A DNA stretch of 64,000 bases from Pristionchus mayeri (Eukaryota > Nematoda > Chromadorea > Rhabditida > Neodiplogasteridae): the NCBI GenBank assembly GCA_036245805.1, contig BTRK01000002.1, forward strand, positions 20,887,067 to 20,951,066, in the 5' to 3' direction. Shown here one piece after another: positions 43,209-57,152 of this stretch. The notes beneath the pieces are model-generated. The model made no database searches. It was not told where the DNA came from and worked only from the letters and a program-made list of their open reading frames with translations. The position numbers and the translations under genes are program-made. The stretch's first letter is position 1, and each line of letters starts with the position of its first letter.

Positions 43209-45282
43209 ATGTCTACCGATGATGATGAAGTATTTGAGGAGAAAGGCGAGGAGAAACCACAAGCAATTCAAAGTGAGAAAAGAAATGCCACGAGCCGGGA
43301 TCGAACCGGCGACCTTTAGATCTTCAGTCTAACGCTCTCCCAACTGAGCTATCATGGCATGGTTTTGCAGGATTGTAAAAGCGCTATTAACCTCGACTCC
43401 CACGCTGGCCTATAAATGGAGGAGAAACTGGTGCCAAATTGAAACAGAAAGTAACCTCTGCGTGGTTTAATGTAAAGGTTAATTAATCAATCGATATCGT
43501 TGTATATTATGAATTTTGTAGTACAATTCTCGGTGGGTGAGCAGTGCGTACGAAGATTACGATAAAGGATCAGTCATTGTTCTGCTCTCTAAGTTCTATT
43601 CCCTCTCAGGAAGAAGTGAGATTGAATGAGTTGGTCTAACTGATCTATGAATTGGCAGAAGCAGATCGTGAGAATGCTTTCTCGCTCTTCACCGTCGACT
43701 ACTTCTCCAGGATATGGCTTACCTACCGCACTGGATTCCTCCCTCTCAATCAAGGTATGGAGATCACTTGGAAGAGATGAGTGAAGGGTGTCATTCAGTG
43801 GGTTCTTCCTCCTCGGGAGTGACGTCAGACTGCGGATGGGGATGCACGTTGAGGAGTGCACAGATGATGATAGCACAGGCGATGGTGAGTACTCTGCAGA
43901 CCTTTCCCTTCTACCCCCCCTCCCCCCCCCCCTCCCCTCCCTCCCTTCTGAAGGAGATCTTTGCAGATCGGATTGCACGTAGGGAGAGGTGAGAAAGGGT
44001 GAGGGGGGCAGGTGATGGTTGATGATTACAGTGGTGGAGATGGGAAGTGGACGAGAAGGAAGAGAAATGAGCAGGTGAGACGAATCTGATGGTTCGCTTG
44101 ATGAATTATATTGCAGAGAGGAATCAATTCATAGAGAGATAATCAGTCTCTTCCTCGATGACCCTCTTCGCCCTTCTCTCTTCATTCCATCCTAGAGGTA
44201 CTCGAGGACAGAATGATCAAGTAGATGAGATAGTTGATGATTTGAGAGAGAGAAGGAGAGAGTCGGCAAGTGGTTCACTCCCTCGCAGGCATTCCATCTA
44301 TTCAAGTTAGTCCCCTTCACTATCACAGTCGTTGATTATGTGTGTGGTGAGAGGTGCTCTCTCTCGCTCTTCCTCCCCTCTCTCATCTGCATCGAATTGG
44401 AGATCGTAGTGGATGGAGCAGTCGACTTATCCGAACTAGAGGTTAGTCATACCATCTAAACGTTTATCAAATATCTCGTTGTTTCATCCGCTCTATTAAT
44501 ACTCACTTCTCGAGTAGAGATATTAAAGCCGGAATTGCAGAGCAAGACAGCCAATTGGACTCGTCGTCTTCTATTGGTGATCTGTGTAAGAATGGGACCT
44601 GAATGAAATGAATTGAAGTGAGTCTCCTCATTGTTTGCCCTTCCATCAATTGGTGTGTTTTAGGTGTACCTCCACTCACAACCGCCATCTCCTTCAGTCT
44701 TCCTCCTCTCTCGGAATTGTCGGAGGGCAGAAGAATAGAAGTGTTTACTTCGTGAGTACAAATCCCTCTCTGTAATCTGAATATATTCTTTGCAGGTGGG
44801 ATACACTGGGGAGGTCAGTTCCTCCTCTCTCTGCTCCACACTTCTCTCTCTCTCCACTTGGATCATTCTAATTACATTGCAGGAGTGCATCTACCTCGAT
44901 CCGCACGTTTCTCACTCTTCGATCTCCTCTCTCCCCTCCCCTCCCTCTCCCTCTGATCTCTCTCTTTCCATTGCTCTCTCCTCTCTAAGTTCCCCATCTC
45001 CTCAATGGATCCATCTTGTGCCATCGGTCATATTCAATAACAGGAAGGAATTGATGGACACAGTGAAGCATCTGAACAAGGTGCTCTCTCTCCTCCTTCC
45101 CTCTTTCAATGGAGTGATTGCAGGCGGGAGTACTGGATCTGGAGGAGGGAGAGGGAGTGAGTAGGAGGAATGAATTGCCCATCTTCACAGTATTCATGAA
45201 GAGACCTCCTCGAAGAGACTCCATCCATCTCACGCAGGAAGAGAGGGACATCGCTGAACACAATGATTTCAATCTACTCTAG
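43209..45282 (+). CDS. atg-4: ATG4 cysteine protease (autophagin)
   Basis: ATG4 cleaves the C-terminus of ATG8/LC3 and later delipidates it in autophagy. Visible blocks are WVSSAYEDYDKGSVIVLL, DYFSRIWLTYRTGF, TSDCGWGCTLRSAQMMIAQA (catalytic Cys in GWGC), GKWTRRKRN, SLGIVGGQKNRSVYF, VGYTGE and ECIYLDPH (catalytic Asp and His). The C-terminus AEHNDFNLL stops at 45282 and resembles the LIR-like tail of the family. The start MSTDDDE at 43209 is the best candidate because GAA|GTATTT just after it keeps phase with the next exon at about 43523; the N-terminus is the weakest part of the model. A tRNA-Phe gene lies in that first intron on the opposite strand. The gene begins only about 50 bp after the end of the upstream phosphatase frame, which suggests co-transcription. 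Confidence 0.88.
43286..43358 (-). tRNA. tRNA-Phe (GAA)
   Basis: Read on the minus strand, this is a perfect 72-nt cloverleaf plus discriminator A. The acceptor is GCCATGA with TCGTGGC, and the D arm GCTC/GAGC. The anticodon stem TTAGA/TCTAA has loop CTGAAGA (anticodon GAA), and the T arm is GCCGG TTCGATC CCGGC. The A box (TAGCTCAGTTGGG) and B box (GGTTCGATCCC) are consensus. No intron. It sits inside the first ATG4 intron in antisense orientation. Confidence 0.97.
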
Positions 45283-45502
45283 ATTATACAATTGCAATGA
45301 TACCTTTATTCGAATTCTAACAGTTAGTGTATCTCCCCTCTCTCGAATACCTTCTCGTTCATCTCGCATAGTTACTGGTATTATCACTCTCCAGTCTTGT
45401 AAATATACTTCGCTATCTATGTACAAATTAATTCCGCTTGTGCCTGATTCCGAAAGTATAATACTTAATACGATGTAGATTACTGTCAAATTCACTTTCT
45501 AG

Positions 45503-46382
45503 GTTTCATCAACACATTGCAATATGTTCTGATAAAAGAAGCAGCTTGGAAGAGTGCAATGAATGGTTGGATGGTCGGGGAGAAGGGCACTGAGCACTCC
45601 CTTGGGTTCTCTCGTTGTTGCTCCATTCCATCCTTAGATTCCTTCTCTCCCTTCCAACTCAACTCACAATGTAAGTCCATCTCTTCTCATATCTCTCTTC
45701 TCTTGTCTCTCCCCGTTCATATCAATCGTGGAATCTCTCATGGGACTGCTCTTCTTCCCTTCTTTCTGCCAATCCCTCCCTCTCTCTCTCCTCTTCCCCC
45801 TTCTGATTCCTCTTCACTTCAGGCGTGGGCGATGGCCCGTCTCTTCTCTCCTCATCTCATCCTCATCATAGTCTGTATCATCTACATCTTCATCGGGGCA
45901 CTCATCTTCCAATCACTCGAAGGAGATCATCTTCTAGTGAGGAGAGAGAGAGGGGGGGAGGGGATCCCTTCAATTTTAGGAGGTGAGGGCAGAGAATCTG
46001 GAGAAGATCAAAGGGAGTTCTGAGAGAATGTGGACAAGTTGATGGGAATGATCGAGGAGGCGAAGGAGAGAGGAGAGATGGACACACAGGTATCCACTCT
46101 CTCCCATACCTCCTTCAGATTTCCCGTATTTAGGAAAGTCGGACTGCTCTTGTGAAGAATATTTTGATGGAAACAAAGGGAGAATTCGACGATGTACGTT
46201 ATTTTCCCGTAGAATGAAAGAATGAGTAGTGACTTCTTCCTTCTATTTCCTCTTTTCTTCAACACTTGGATTACTTCCTTTCCTCTCTAAGTTACTCCCA
46301 TCATAATATATTTGGACGTTCCTCTGCTCATCGTTTAGCACTGGAGAGTAGCACACTCCTGAGTCGAGTATTATCTGCACAC
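45503..46382 (+). CDS. Two-pore-domain (TWK/K2P) potassium channel, N-terminal part, cut by assembly gap
   Basis: The exon at about 45824-45936 encodes MARLFSPHLILIIVCIIYIFIGALIFQSLEGDH. This is the first K2P transmembrane helix followed by the acidic start of the extracellular cap. The next exons read NVDKLMGMIEEAKERGEMDTQ and ESRTALVKNILMETKGEFDD, typical cap-helix material of nematode TWK channels. The exon at 45503-45672 (NGWMVGEKGTEHSLGFS) is a probable cytosolic N-terminus. The pore loops (TxGYG/TxGFG) are not in the visible sequence; pore 1 is expected within or after the 500-N gap. An in-frame TGA at 46020 requires an acceptor just after it (CTGAGAG|AATGTG) or is a defect. TWK membership is well supported; the exact channel is not. 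Confidence 0.65.
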
Positions 46383-46882
46383 NNNNNNNNNNNNNNNNNN
46401 NNNNNNNNNNNNNNNNNNNNNNNNNNNNNNNNNNNNNNNNNNNNNNNNNNNNNNNNNNNNNNNNNNNNNNNNNNNNNNNNNNNNNNNNNNNNNNNNNNNN
46501 NNNNNNNNNNNNNNNNNNNNNNNNNNNNNNNNNNNNNNNNNNNNNNNNNNNNNNNNNNNNNNNNNNNNNNNNNNNNNNNNNNNNNNNNNNNNNNNNNNNN
46601 NNNNNNNNNNNNNNNNNNNNNNNNNNNNNNNNNNNNNNNNNNNNNNNNNNNNNNNNNNNNNNNNNNNNNNNNNNNNNNNNNNNNNNNNNNNNNNNNNNNN
46701 NNNNNNNNNNNNNNNNNNNNNNNNNNNNNNNNNNNNNNNNNNNNNNNNNNNNNNNNNNNNNNNNNNNNNNNNNNNNNNNNNNNNNNNNNNNNNNNNNNNN
46801 NNNNNNNNNNNNNNNNNNNNNNNNNNNNNNNNNNNNNNNNNNNNNNNNNNNNNNNNNNNNNNNNNNNNNNNNNNNNNNNNNN
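46383..46882. other. Assembly gap (500 N)
   Basis: Exactly 500 unknown bases, a placeholder length used by assemblers, so the real missing length is unknown. It interrupts the K2P channel gene. Confidence 0.99.
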
Positions 46883-48589
46883 GTCTTACCGTAATCCATT
46901 CGAACGAACTAAACTCCTACGGTATTTCCTCTCTTCTATGCAAACTGCACCAATTTTACATTGGACATTGTCTCTGGGATACTTCGGTATTTCATTCCCT
47001 TGCCATTCGTGACTTCTTCTCTGCCTCAGCTCCTCTCTGATTCTCGTCACCCTTAATGACTTCGTCACTCGGTATCATCAAAGAGGGAGTCAATCTGGAA
47101 GGGGAGGGGGTCTTCGTGACAGACTCTAATTATCCCTCTCTCCTTCAATCCATTTCCCTCGCTTCTCCCATTTCTTGCCCGCTCCTTAAGAGAGAAGACG
47201 ACGCGATGAATGATTGATCAGATTCTCCCCATCAACAGATTCGCCCCATCCTTTGACCCCAACGACCTCCTTACCGCAATGAGAGCAATTACAATCTGTT
47301 GCGTGAGAGAAGAAGACTATCGAATGAAGAGGAAGAGAAGGAAGGGAAGGAAGGATAACTGCGAAGATACTCATCTATTCTTCTCACTCAATTCCCCGTT
47401 CAGTATGTGTCCGAGGAGTTGCAAGAATGCCTCTGAATCAGTAATAGTGACACTAAGGATGGGACGGTGGGTGGTAGTCCGTGATGGAGGTCTGCGGAAG
47501 GACAGCTTGTGATCCCATCCCTTCCTCCTTTCATCTCTCAGCCAACACAAGGATATAATGGACTAGGAGGATTCCCTTGTTTGAACAATCTGTGCTAGGA
47601 GGGAGAGCGAAGGGAAGGGACGGAAGATGCAGCCATCACTCGACCGGACAAAACAGTGATCCTTTGATCCGTTCCTTCCTCGCGGGAGTGTGACATTCTC
47701 TCTCCACGGGAGCTCTGTCTAAGGTTATCACCGAAGGGAAGGAGGAAAGGAGTGCAAAGGGAAGACTGACCCATTCCAAGGATGACCTCACGAGGCATTC
47801 ATGAAGGAGTCACGTCTTCACTACTCCCACACTAAGTATATCCTAGATGCATCTTTTTCTCCCCAGATCATTGCGTGATTGTGACGACTAATGGGATAAA
47901 GAAAGGGGGGGGGGGTGGAGGTGGAGGGGGCTGAAACCGTGCAAATGAATCAACTATAATGAGGACGGTATCATGCCCGTTTTCGTAAGCTATGAAAGGC
48001 GAGAAATGTATAAACCGCAAACGGAAAATGAATCTCTGAATCTACAGTATTCTTCATATCCATTATCTTCATGATCTCTCACGTTGAAATGTCTTTCAAT
48101 AATAACTCTGGCCATCCATCCCATCTCTTCTTCTTCTTCATTTTCTAAAACGGAAGTTTAGTGAAATGGAATCGGAGGCGAGATTCAATTTGATAAGCTT
48201 CCTCTCACAGGAAATGGAAGAAGATGAGAAGTGAGAAGATGAAGGTGCAGAGAAAGAAAGAGTACGGTAGAGATGAGGAGATAATGATCGAGAAGGGGAG
48301 GGGGAGGGGTACGGTGGGTTAATTGGAGGGTGGCAATAAGAGAGTCTACCGAGGGGGGTAAGACACTTCTTCTCAAGGAGAAACACTCTTCTGAAAACTC
48401 GACCTCGAAATGGGAGAGAATGTTTGCATGATGTTCAACTCTACTAAGCAGTAATGAGGACTAGAACAATCTCTAGCCTGAGGGCACGGAGTTCCCATTG
48501 GATGACCCCGCCCCCTTCGGGACTCCGCCCCTTCTGTATGGGGAAGGAAAGAGGGGATTCGATAGGGGAAGGAAGTCTCAGAATCCGGT
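46883..48589. other. No confident gene; possible remainder of K2P gene
   Basis: Short plus-strand frames (for example near 47056-47214 and 47240-47510) have splice-like borders but no recognisable pore motif, so I could not assign them. 47520-48589 shows no coding signal and should contain the ETS gene promoter. Confidence 0.4.
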
Positions 48590-51185
<2,596 letters not shown>

Positions 51186-51633
51186 TTAGTGTATTCATCG
51201 TCCCTCCATATAGTCTCCATCCCGCCACTATCTCCTCTATCGTATCTGCTAGTCATAATCGATCTCACCTCACTTCTTTCGTTTCTTTATTTAGCCAACC
51301 AAATGATCACAGTAGAATCTCGTTTCTCTAACGGGCAAATCGTTATCTATTTTCCACCTGTCCATTCCTACTGTACAGTCAGATACATTCCAATTAGAGA
51401 TAATCAATAATCGTATACCTCGAATAAGTCTGCGATAAACTGTTTTAAAACATGCATAGTTCTAATCATAGAGAACATTGAATATTTGAGATGGATAACA
51501 ATTATATTTGTTCTATTTTCTCTGGGATGCAAAGATGCAAATGCAATCCAGGTAATAGTGAATAAAAGGGGTCGATCTCCTTCTCCATTCATTTCTTTCA
51601 TTTCTCCCCTAATCGACTCACTCTTCCACTAAC

Positions 51634-52741
51634 ATGAGTCGTGAATCGGTTCACGATATCGCGATGACGGTAACTGACTTAATCTTCGGCCCTACCGTAC
51701 TCCTCCCTGATTACAGTACTCGAGCGAGGTCTCTGCTTCGATCGTAGATCTTCTGAATGGGATCAATTCGATTCCCTCTTGGTTGCGAGGTCATCTGCAG
51801 GAGACTGACTATCAACTACAGTGGGCAGACTTCAGACTCAAGAAGATCCTCACTGTCAATGTATGAGTCTGACCCATCGTACTCCTACCGTACTCTTCCT
51901 TCTCAGGATGTAATGACTCCACTTGCCAAGTCCTCAATTCCCTGGTGTGGGCCTCTTTCCTCATGTGCGCCTCCAATCTGGGTGAATACAGTACTCCTTG
52001 GCAATGAGAATTATTCCCTTCAGGAGTCCTCATGGGAACTTTCATCTTCCCGGGTATCTTCCCCCTATCTCTTCGGTCGACACGGCACTATGATACTCGC
52101 TATTGTCGCTCTTCCCATCTTCATGAGAATGAAACTGAAGGATCAGAAATTTGAGGTGTGACCCATTCGACTACCGTATCCTCATTGTATCTCTCTACAG
52201 TATAACGTGGATACTCGCCGTTCCCTCTCTTCTATTCTCTCACATGGGCATCATGCTGGGCTCTCTCTACCCCTCTCGACTACTTCCATCACGTCCTCAC
52301 ACTTCCCTCTTCTCCCCCTTTCTCTCGCCTTCTCCTACCAGGTACAGTATTCATCTCATACAGTACCCCTGACCATGGATGGTTCTTCTCAGATCCTGAG
52401 TAGTGCCATTGACCGTCGTCTGTCATTGTCGATTGGCTGTTTCGGGATGTGTTCTCTCTTCTTCATGGCAGCCTTCTTCTCCTTCAATTCCCTCAGTCTT
52501 CTCAATGTCTACTCCCCTTCTCACTTCTCTTCTCTTCTCAACTTTGCTTCTCATGTTCGTATTGGCAGAGATAAGAACTCCCGAGGTGAATCTTACCCAT
52601 CATCCGACCTAACGAGAGTACTGTATTCGATTGCAGCAAACAGCAGCTGGCTACGAGATGTTCCTGATAATGGGAGTGTCCATCGTTCGGATGATGGCTG
52701 ATTCCCTGGGCAGACCATATCGATACAAGTACTACTACTAA
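51634..52741 (+). CDS. Multi-pass membrane protein, family not recognised
   Basis: The start MSRESVHDIAMT at 51634 is followed by a phase-matched exon (YSSEVSASIVDLLNG..WADFRLKKILTVN). Several hydrophobic stretches come next (TMILAIVALPIFM, LSIGCFGMCSLFFMAAFF, LLTSLLFSTLLLMFVLAEIRTPE), suggesting four or more helices. The last exon reads QTAAGYEMFLIMGVSIVRMMADSLGRPYRYKYYY, with a conspicuous tyrosine-rich C-terminus and stop at 52741. The frames of the middle exons are ambiguous. A long alternative frame across 52207-52701 reads through the splice sites and ends differently. The final exon looks strongly conserved in character, but I do not know the family. Confidence 0.5.
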
Positions 52742-52867
52742 TGAGAGAGACACGAGAAGTCACTCACTGGATACCAATAAAGAAACTGACTCGAGAGATA
52801 CATTTATCACAGCCAACACATGAAAGACGTGCAAAGGGAAAGCGAAAGACAAGGGGGAGTAGACTAT

Positions 52868-55086
52868 CTAGATAATGAGATGGTAGATCTCATCGTTTCC
52901 ACTGAGATTGATGGTGACGACTGAACTGGGACAGATTGACTGGTAGCAGTTGGTCTGGCATGGACCCATACATGTGCGGACTCTCTGCACTGGGCAAGAC
53001 ATGCCCTCTCACAACTGAGGAGACATTGAGGAGTCGAGAGAGTGATGCCCTGCAAGGAAGAGAGAGGGGAGGGGGGGGGAGGGAGGGAGGATGTACCTGA
53101 GGGGGCGATGGAGTGGTAGTGGTAGTCGTGGTAGTGGTTGCATCATTGAATGTCCCACAGGAGGGGAGACAGAGGGGCTGACAAGCAGTGGGACATGCAG
53201 AGAGAACGGGAGTGGGAAGAGGACTGAAGAGACCAGAATAGATCAGTATAATCAGGAGTCGAAGGAGCTTACGTGTTAGAGGAGCCAGATGAGGAGAGAG
53301 GGACCAACTGAAGGGAAGCGAATCGATCGATTTGAGTGACTGGATGAACTCACCCGATAGACAGGGACGAGTTGGCAGGCATTGACACATTGACTGCGAC
53401 ACGAATCACCACAGGGGACGAAGGAGTCCCCACAGGAAAGCAGGCACATATTCGTGCACTCAAGGGATATATGAACATTGTACAGCTTCACACTTTATAA
53501 TGCATGAAAGGATCGTTGGTGTGCAGTACATGATTAGAGGGGTCTACCTGGAGAATACACGGAGGGGGAGTAGTGGTGGGAGAGGGAGGAGTAGAGGGAG
53601 GAGACTGGCCAATCGCAAGGATGCACACGTTGATGCACGTAGGAGCACAACTGGTCTGAAGAAGAGAAGGAGAGGGGGAAGGGAGGAGGAGTAGAGGAAG
53701 AGAACGAACGAGGCAGAGATTGAAGGGCATCGAACACGAGTTGACGCAGCCAGATGAACAGGTGGATAGACACTCAGATCGACTCTGAAGGGGAAGAAGA
53801 GGATTGGTGAAGGATAGAAGACTCGCCTGGGTAGTAGTGGAGGGAGAGGGAGTGGAGGTAGTCGATGTGGTCGTTGATGTGGTAGTGGAAGGGACCATCT
53901 CAAGGGAATCTTAAAGGGGGAGAGAGGGAGGAACCGACCTGACAGAGGAAGGGACAAGTCTCGGCACAACTCATCCTGCATTCAATAGCTGTCAGTGCGG
54001 GGGGACACGAGAGGGAACACGAATTCTGATTGAATGAGGAGATGATGGAAGAGATGGAGTGACTCCTACCTGACATGATGCCATGCACGAAGAGGAGGAG
54101 AGGGGAGCGTCTCGAAGGGGAGTGAGAGAGGAAGGAGGAGGAGAGAAGACTGAAGTGTCCGTGAAACGAACAGTGAGATAGAGGGGACCTGCAGAGAATG
54201 GATGAGGGGGGGGGGAGATGGGGGGGGGGGGGGTACCTGGAGAAGGAGCTGTCCCAGTCGCATTGCATGCTGAAATTGTAAATTATAATGCGGCACCTTC
54301 TGTTGATTCGAAGGATACCATTGAAGCAGCCATTGGTGCAGGAGGGAGTACACTGGGAGGAAGAGAAGGAACTGAGAAGGAATGGATTGAGAGAGAGAAG
54401 AAGAAGGAGGATCTACCCTGTGGATGTGCATCCGCTTGTGCAGTAGGACTATAAAGAGAAGGAATTAAGAGGAAGAAGGAGGAGTAGTCTCTCACTTGGC
54501 AGTACGGGATACAGTCACTTGTAGTCGGAGGAAGGAGAATCATCAGAGAGGGAGCGGCGGGACGAGGAAGAGAGGGAGGAGGAGGGAGAGAGGAGGGAGG
54601 GGAGAAGGTACAGGCAGAGGTGCATGACTGTGCACATGCGATCTGGAGTGATGTATAGTGATGGAGTGTTGGTCGTCTGCTGACCTCGCACATCTTCACT
54701 CCATTCGATGGAGAGCAGACATTGAGACAGTTGGAGTTGCAGAGGGGGATACAGTTCCCTTCCGATCGACTCTCAAAACACCCCATCCAGTCATCCACCA
54801 TGAACAATGGATATGTAATAGTCATGGCTTTGTCATCTTCCTTGCTACTTCTCTCCACTCCCTCCTATGTTTGTTCTAATTGCCATATTATCCTCTTTGC
54901 ATCCATTTTTCTGACGACTGAAACAGTTTCGCCAATCTAGGATTCATGAAGCCAATTCAATTTCACAATTAAGATTGAATTCTCCCTATAAGGAATGTAT
55001 AAGTGTATATAGTGGTGGGGAACAATGAGTACCTGTGCAGTAGTGGATATAGCAAGGGAAATAAGGATGAGAATCCTTCGCTTCAT
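52868..55086 (-). CDS. Secreted Cys-repeat protein with Thr-rich linkers
   Basis: Exon 1 encodes a signal peptide (MKRRILILISLAISTTAQ, 55086-55033). The mature part is built of repeated cysteine modules spaced C-x3-C-x3-C-x3-C: CIPLCNSNCLNVC, CAQSCTSAC, CRMSCAETCPFLC, CLSTCSSGCVNSC, CAPTCINVC, CRSQCVNAC, CPTACQPLC and, at the end, CMGPCQTNC. These are separated by Pro/Thr linkers, including a run of nine threonines, that look like O-glycosylation sites. This suggests an extracellular or cuticle/mucin-like protein; no enzyme motif is seen. The last exon changes frame: CLLSCERACLAQC is in one frame and VRTCMGPCQTNCYQSIC in another, across a GAGAG microrepeat near 53000. That is either an alternative acceptor (CAG|AGAGTC) or a 2-bp slip. 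The stop at 52868 belongs to the second frame. Convergent with the membrane protein gene, 126 bp apart. Confidence 0.7.
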
Positions 55087-55677
55087 CGGAGTGAGAGGGA
55101 TGAGCTACTAGGAAGACTCGGAGTATCTTACTACTTTCTGCAGTTGTCGGCTACTTTTGTTTAGTCCTGCCCCTTTGGTAGCAGGAAGGAGGAACATGCA
55201 ATAGAAGGGCAAATACTCACCTTTTTTCTCAGCCTCAACGGAGAGAGAGCACACATTGAGAGTGGCTACTAGTACGAATAAGAAATGAGTTAAGGGGACG
55301 TTTTTAGTCTACCCTTTCCCTATCCACACAATTATGAATACTGAGCGAATCCTATTCAATTTCTATTCCGTATTTTCAATCTCATAAATCACGCTGAGAT
55401 CTCAGTTTCCTTAAGACATTTTAAATTTCATTCTTTATTCTCAAATTGAGCACATCGATGCAAAATGGAGAGGTTGGTTTGAGGCACTGAAATGTGAGCG
55501 AGAAATCATGGAGAGATCAGTGAAAGTCGAGGGAGGATTCGTTCCGTATTCTTCTCATACATCAGACATAATACTCCCACTGTGGTAGTGGGTTGCGCCC
55601 CTGAAGTGAATGTGTCAACATATCTCTCCAGCATCATCGATCATTCGTCTTATTTTTGATAAAATGTTTAAGATAGC
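55087..55677. other. Intergenic, no gene recognised
   Basis: Sequence upstream of the Cys-repeat gene; a promoter is expected here, nothing else seen. Confidence 0.4.
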
Positions 55678-56520
55678 TTACTTGAATAAGTGGATGTCTT
55701 CTATCCGTGACAATTCGCTACTCCTTGAAGTGTTGAGTCCACTGGTGGCCAAGTAGGCTGCATTGTTGTAACTGAAATGAGGGAGGTTATCTTCGAAGTG
55801 GTCAACCCTCCCGGTGTCTAGCAGAGCAGAAGCAGGGTTAGTACAAAGCAGGAGTGGGGAGTGAGCGACGCGCAGTGTATGGGTCACCTTATGGAGTGGT
55901 CTATGCCAGGGGAAGGGGCGACTGGAGGAGGGACGATTGCCACTGAGGGACGACTGAAGGGGAACACTAACCAATCCCAGAGAGAAGAACACAAGAGGAA
56001 CTCACGTGTCTTTGAGGACTGAAGCACCGGGGGACTTGGAATAGTCCAGAGGATTGTTTCTATAATGTTGCTTTTTGATGTACAATCTGAAGAGAATCGA
56101 ATTATCTCAGAGGGACCCCTAGTGACTCAGAGGAATTATCTCCTTCTAGTGCCCATATTCTCAGGTTACATATTTTGTTCTTTTTTCAATGAAAAGTTCT
56201 GACCGTTTGGGCGGTTGGCTCTTTGTCGATTTTCTGTTTTCCATGAACTGGGCGATAGCTTCAGAGAGAGGAGTTCGCTTGATGATGAGGAGAACGAAGA
56301 GAATGAAGGGAAGAAGACGAATGAAGAGAAGGAAGAAGAGAAGAACATCGGGAAGGAAGGAATCGTCGATGTAGTCATCACACGTATTCTGAGAGGAGAT
56401 GAGAGGGGTCGAAGGGGGGAGGGAGGGGTACCTTCGGATTGGCTCTCCTCTTGAATGCTGCGTAGAGATTGAGGTCGAATGTGCATCCGAATCTATTCTC
56501 CATCTGCTGCAATCCTGAAG
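55678..56520 (-). CDS. Probable small single-pass membrane protein, unknown
   Basis: Blocks in order: GLQQMENRFGCTFDLNLYAAFKRRANP (about 56515-56435), then NTCDDYIDDSFLPDVLLFFLLF, which begins a helix of about 25 residues. The frame continues IIKRTPLSEAIAQFMENRK, then LYIKKQHYRNNPLDYSKSPGASVLKD (about 56095-56010, donor GTGAGTT). The last block is RVDHFEDNLPHFSYNNAAYLATSGLN, ending IHLFK, stop at 55678. The order suggests an extracellular N-terminus, one helix and a basic cytosolic tail. A Leu/Phe-rich possible signal peptide (MYFIFSTHLLVFLLLP, near 56815) may be the true start. The exon joins were not all proven, and the plus strand here is Arg/Lys/Glu-rich, which can produce false Leu/Phe frames on the complement. 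Confidence 0.4.
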
Positions 56521-57152
56521 AAATTGTGATCTTTTGTGACGATTAATGTTTCCCTTCCCAACCAATACTTATCTACACTATTCCTTTTCTTTTTTTATCA
56601 TATCATTCACAAATAATTAAGTTTCATAATTAGGAAAGTATGCACAATAAAGCCACTACATTCGGTAATGGAGTGACTGGTGGCTAAGATGATCAATGAA
56701 GGAACCTCCTGGGTTGTGAGGAATTGATCGGTCGAGGAGAGAATGAGAAGAATTGGAGAGAGTGGAAGAGTAGGGAAGAAGGAGGAAGACAAGCAGATGA
56801 GTCGAGAAGATGAAGTACATAGAACCAATTAGGAGAAGCACCTCAAATTAACCCGTCGAGGCAATTAAGATCACGTGAATCGAAATATTTTCATAATCTT
56901 CTGATACATTTTTTTTGGGTTTTCAGATAATCAGATATGAATCCGAGTTCCATTTTTCGATATCTCACTCACCCAATAGACGATTCTGAGTTTGCCCGAT
57001 TGGAGATCAGAAGTGAAGAATATGAGAAGAATGAAGACGATGAAGACGAGAGAAGCCAGATCAGAGAAGAGGAAGCACGAGAGAAGAGTGCGGTACTGGA
57101 AGAACCCCTTCCCCCATTCCATCCCCCCTTGAGTGACCTCCCTACAGAGTAA

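Noticed and set aside
46266..47012. Long open frames spanning the N run on both strands
   Set aside because: The frames are open only because unknown bases cannot contain stops.
46910..47012. LGYFG motif after the gap as a K2P selectivity filter
   Set aside because: The spacing does not match TxGYG and the surrounding residues do not form a pore helix.
56937..57152. Acidic 71-codon plus-strand frame (EEYEKNEDDEDERSQ) and its hydrophobic minus-strand counterpart
   Set aside because: Either strand could be coding by composition only. I saw no conserved motif or neighbouring exon that joins in phase, so I left both out.
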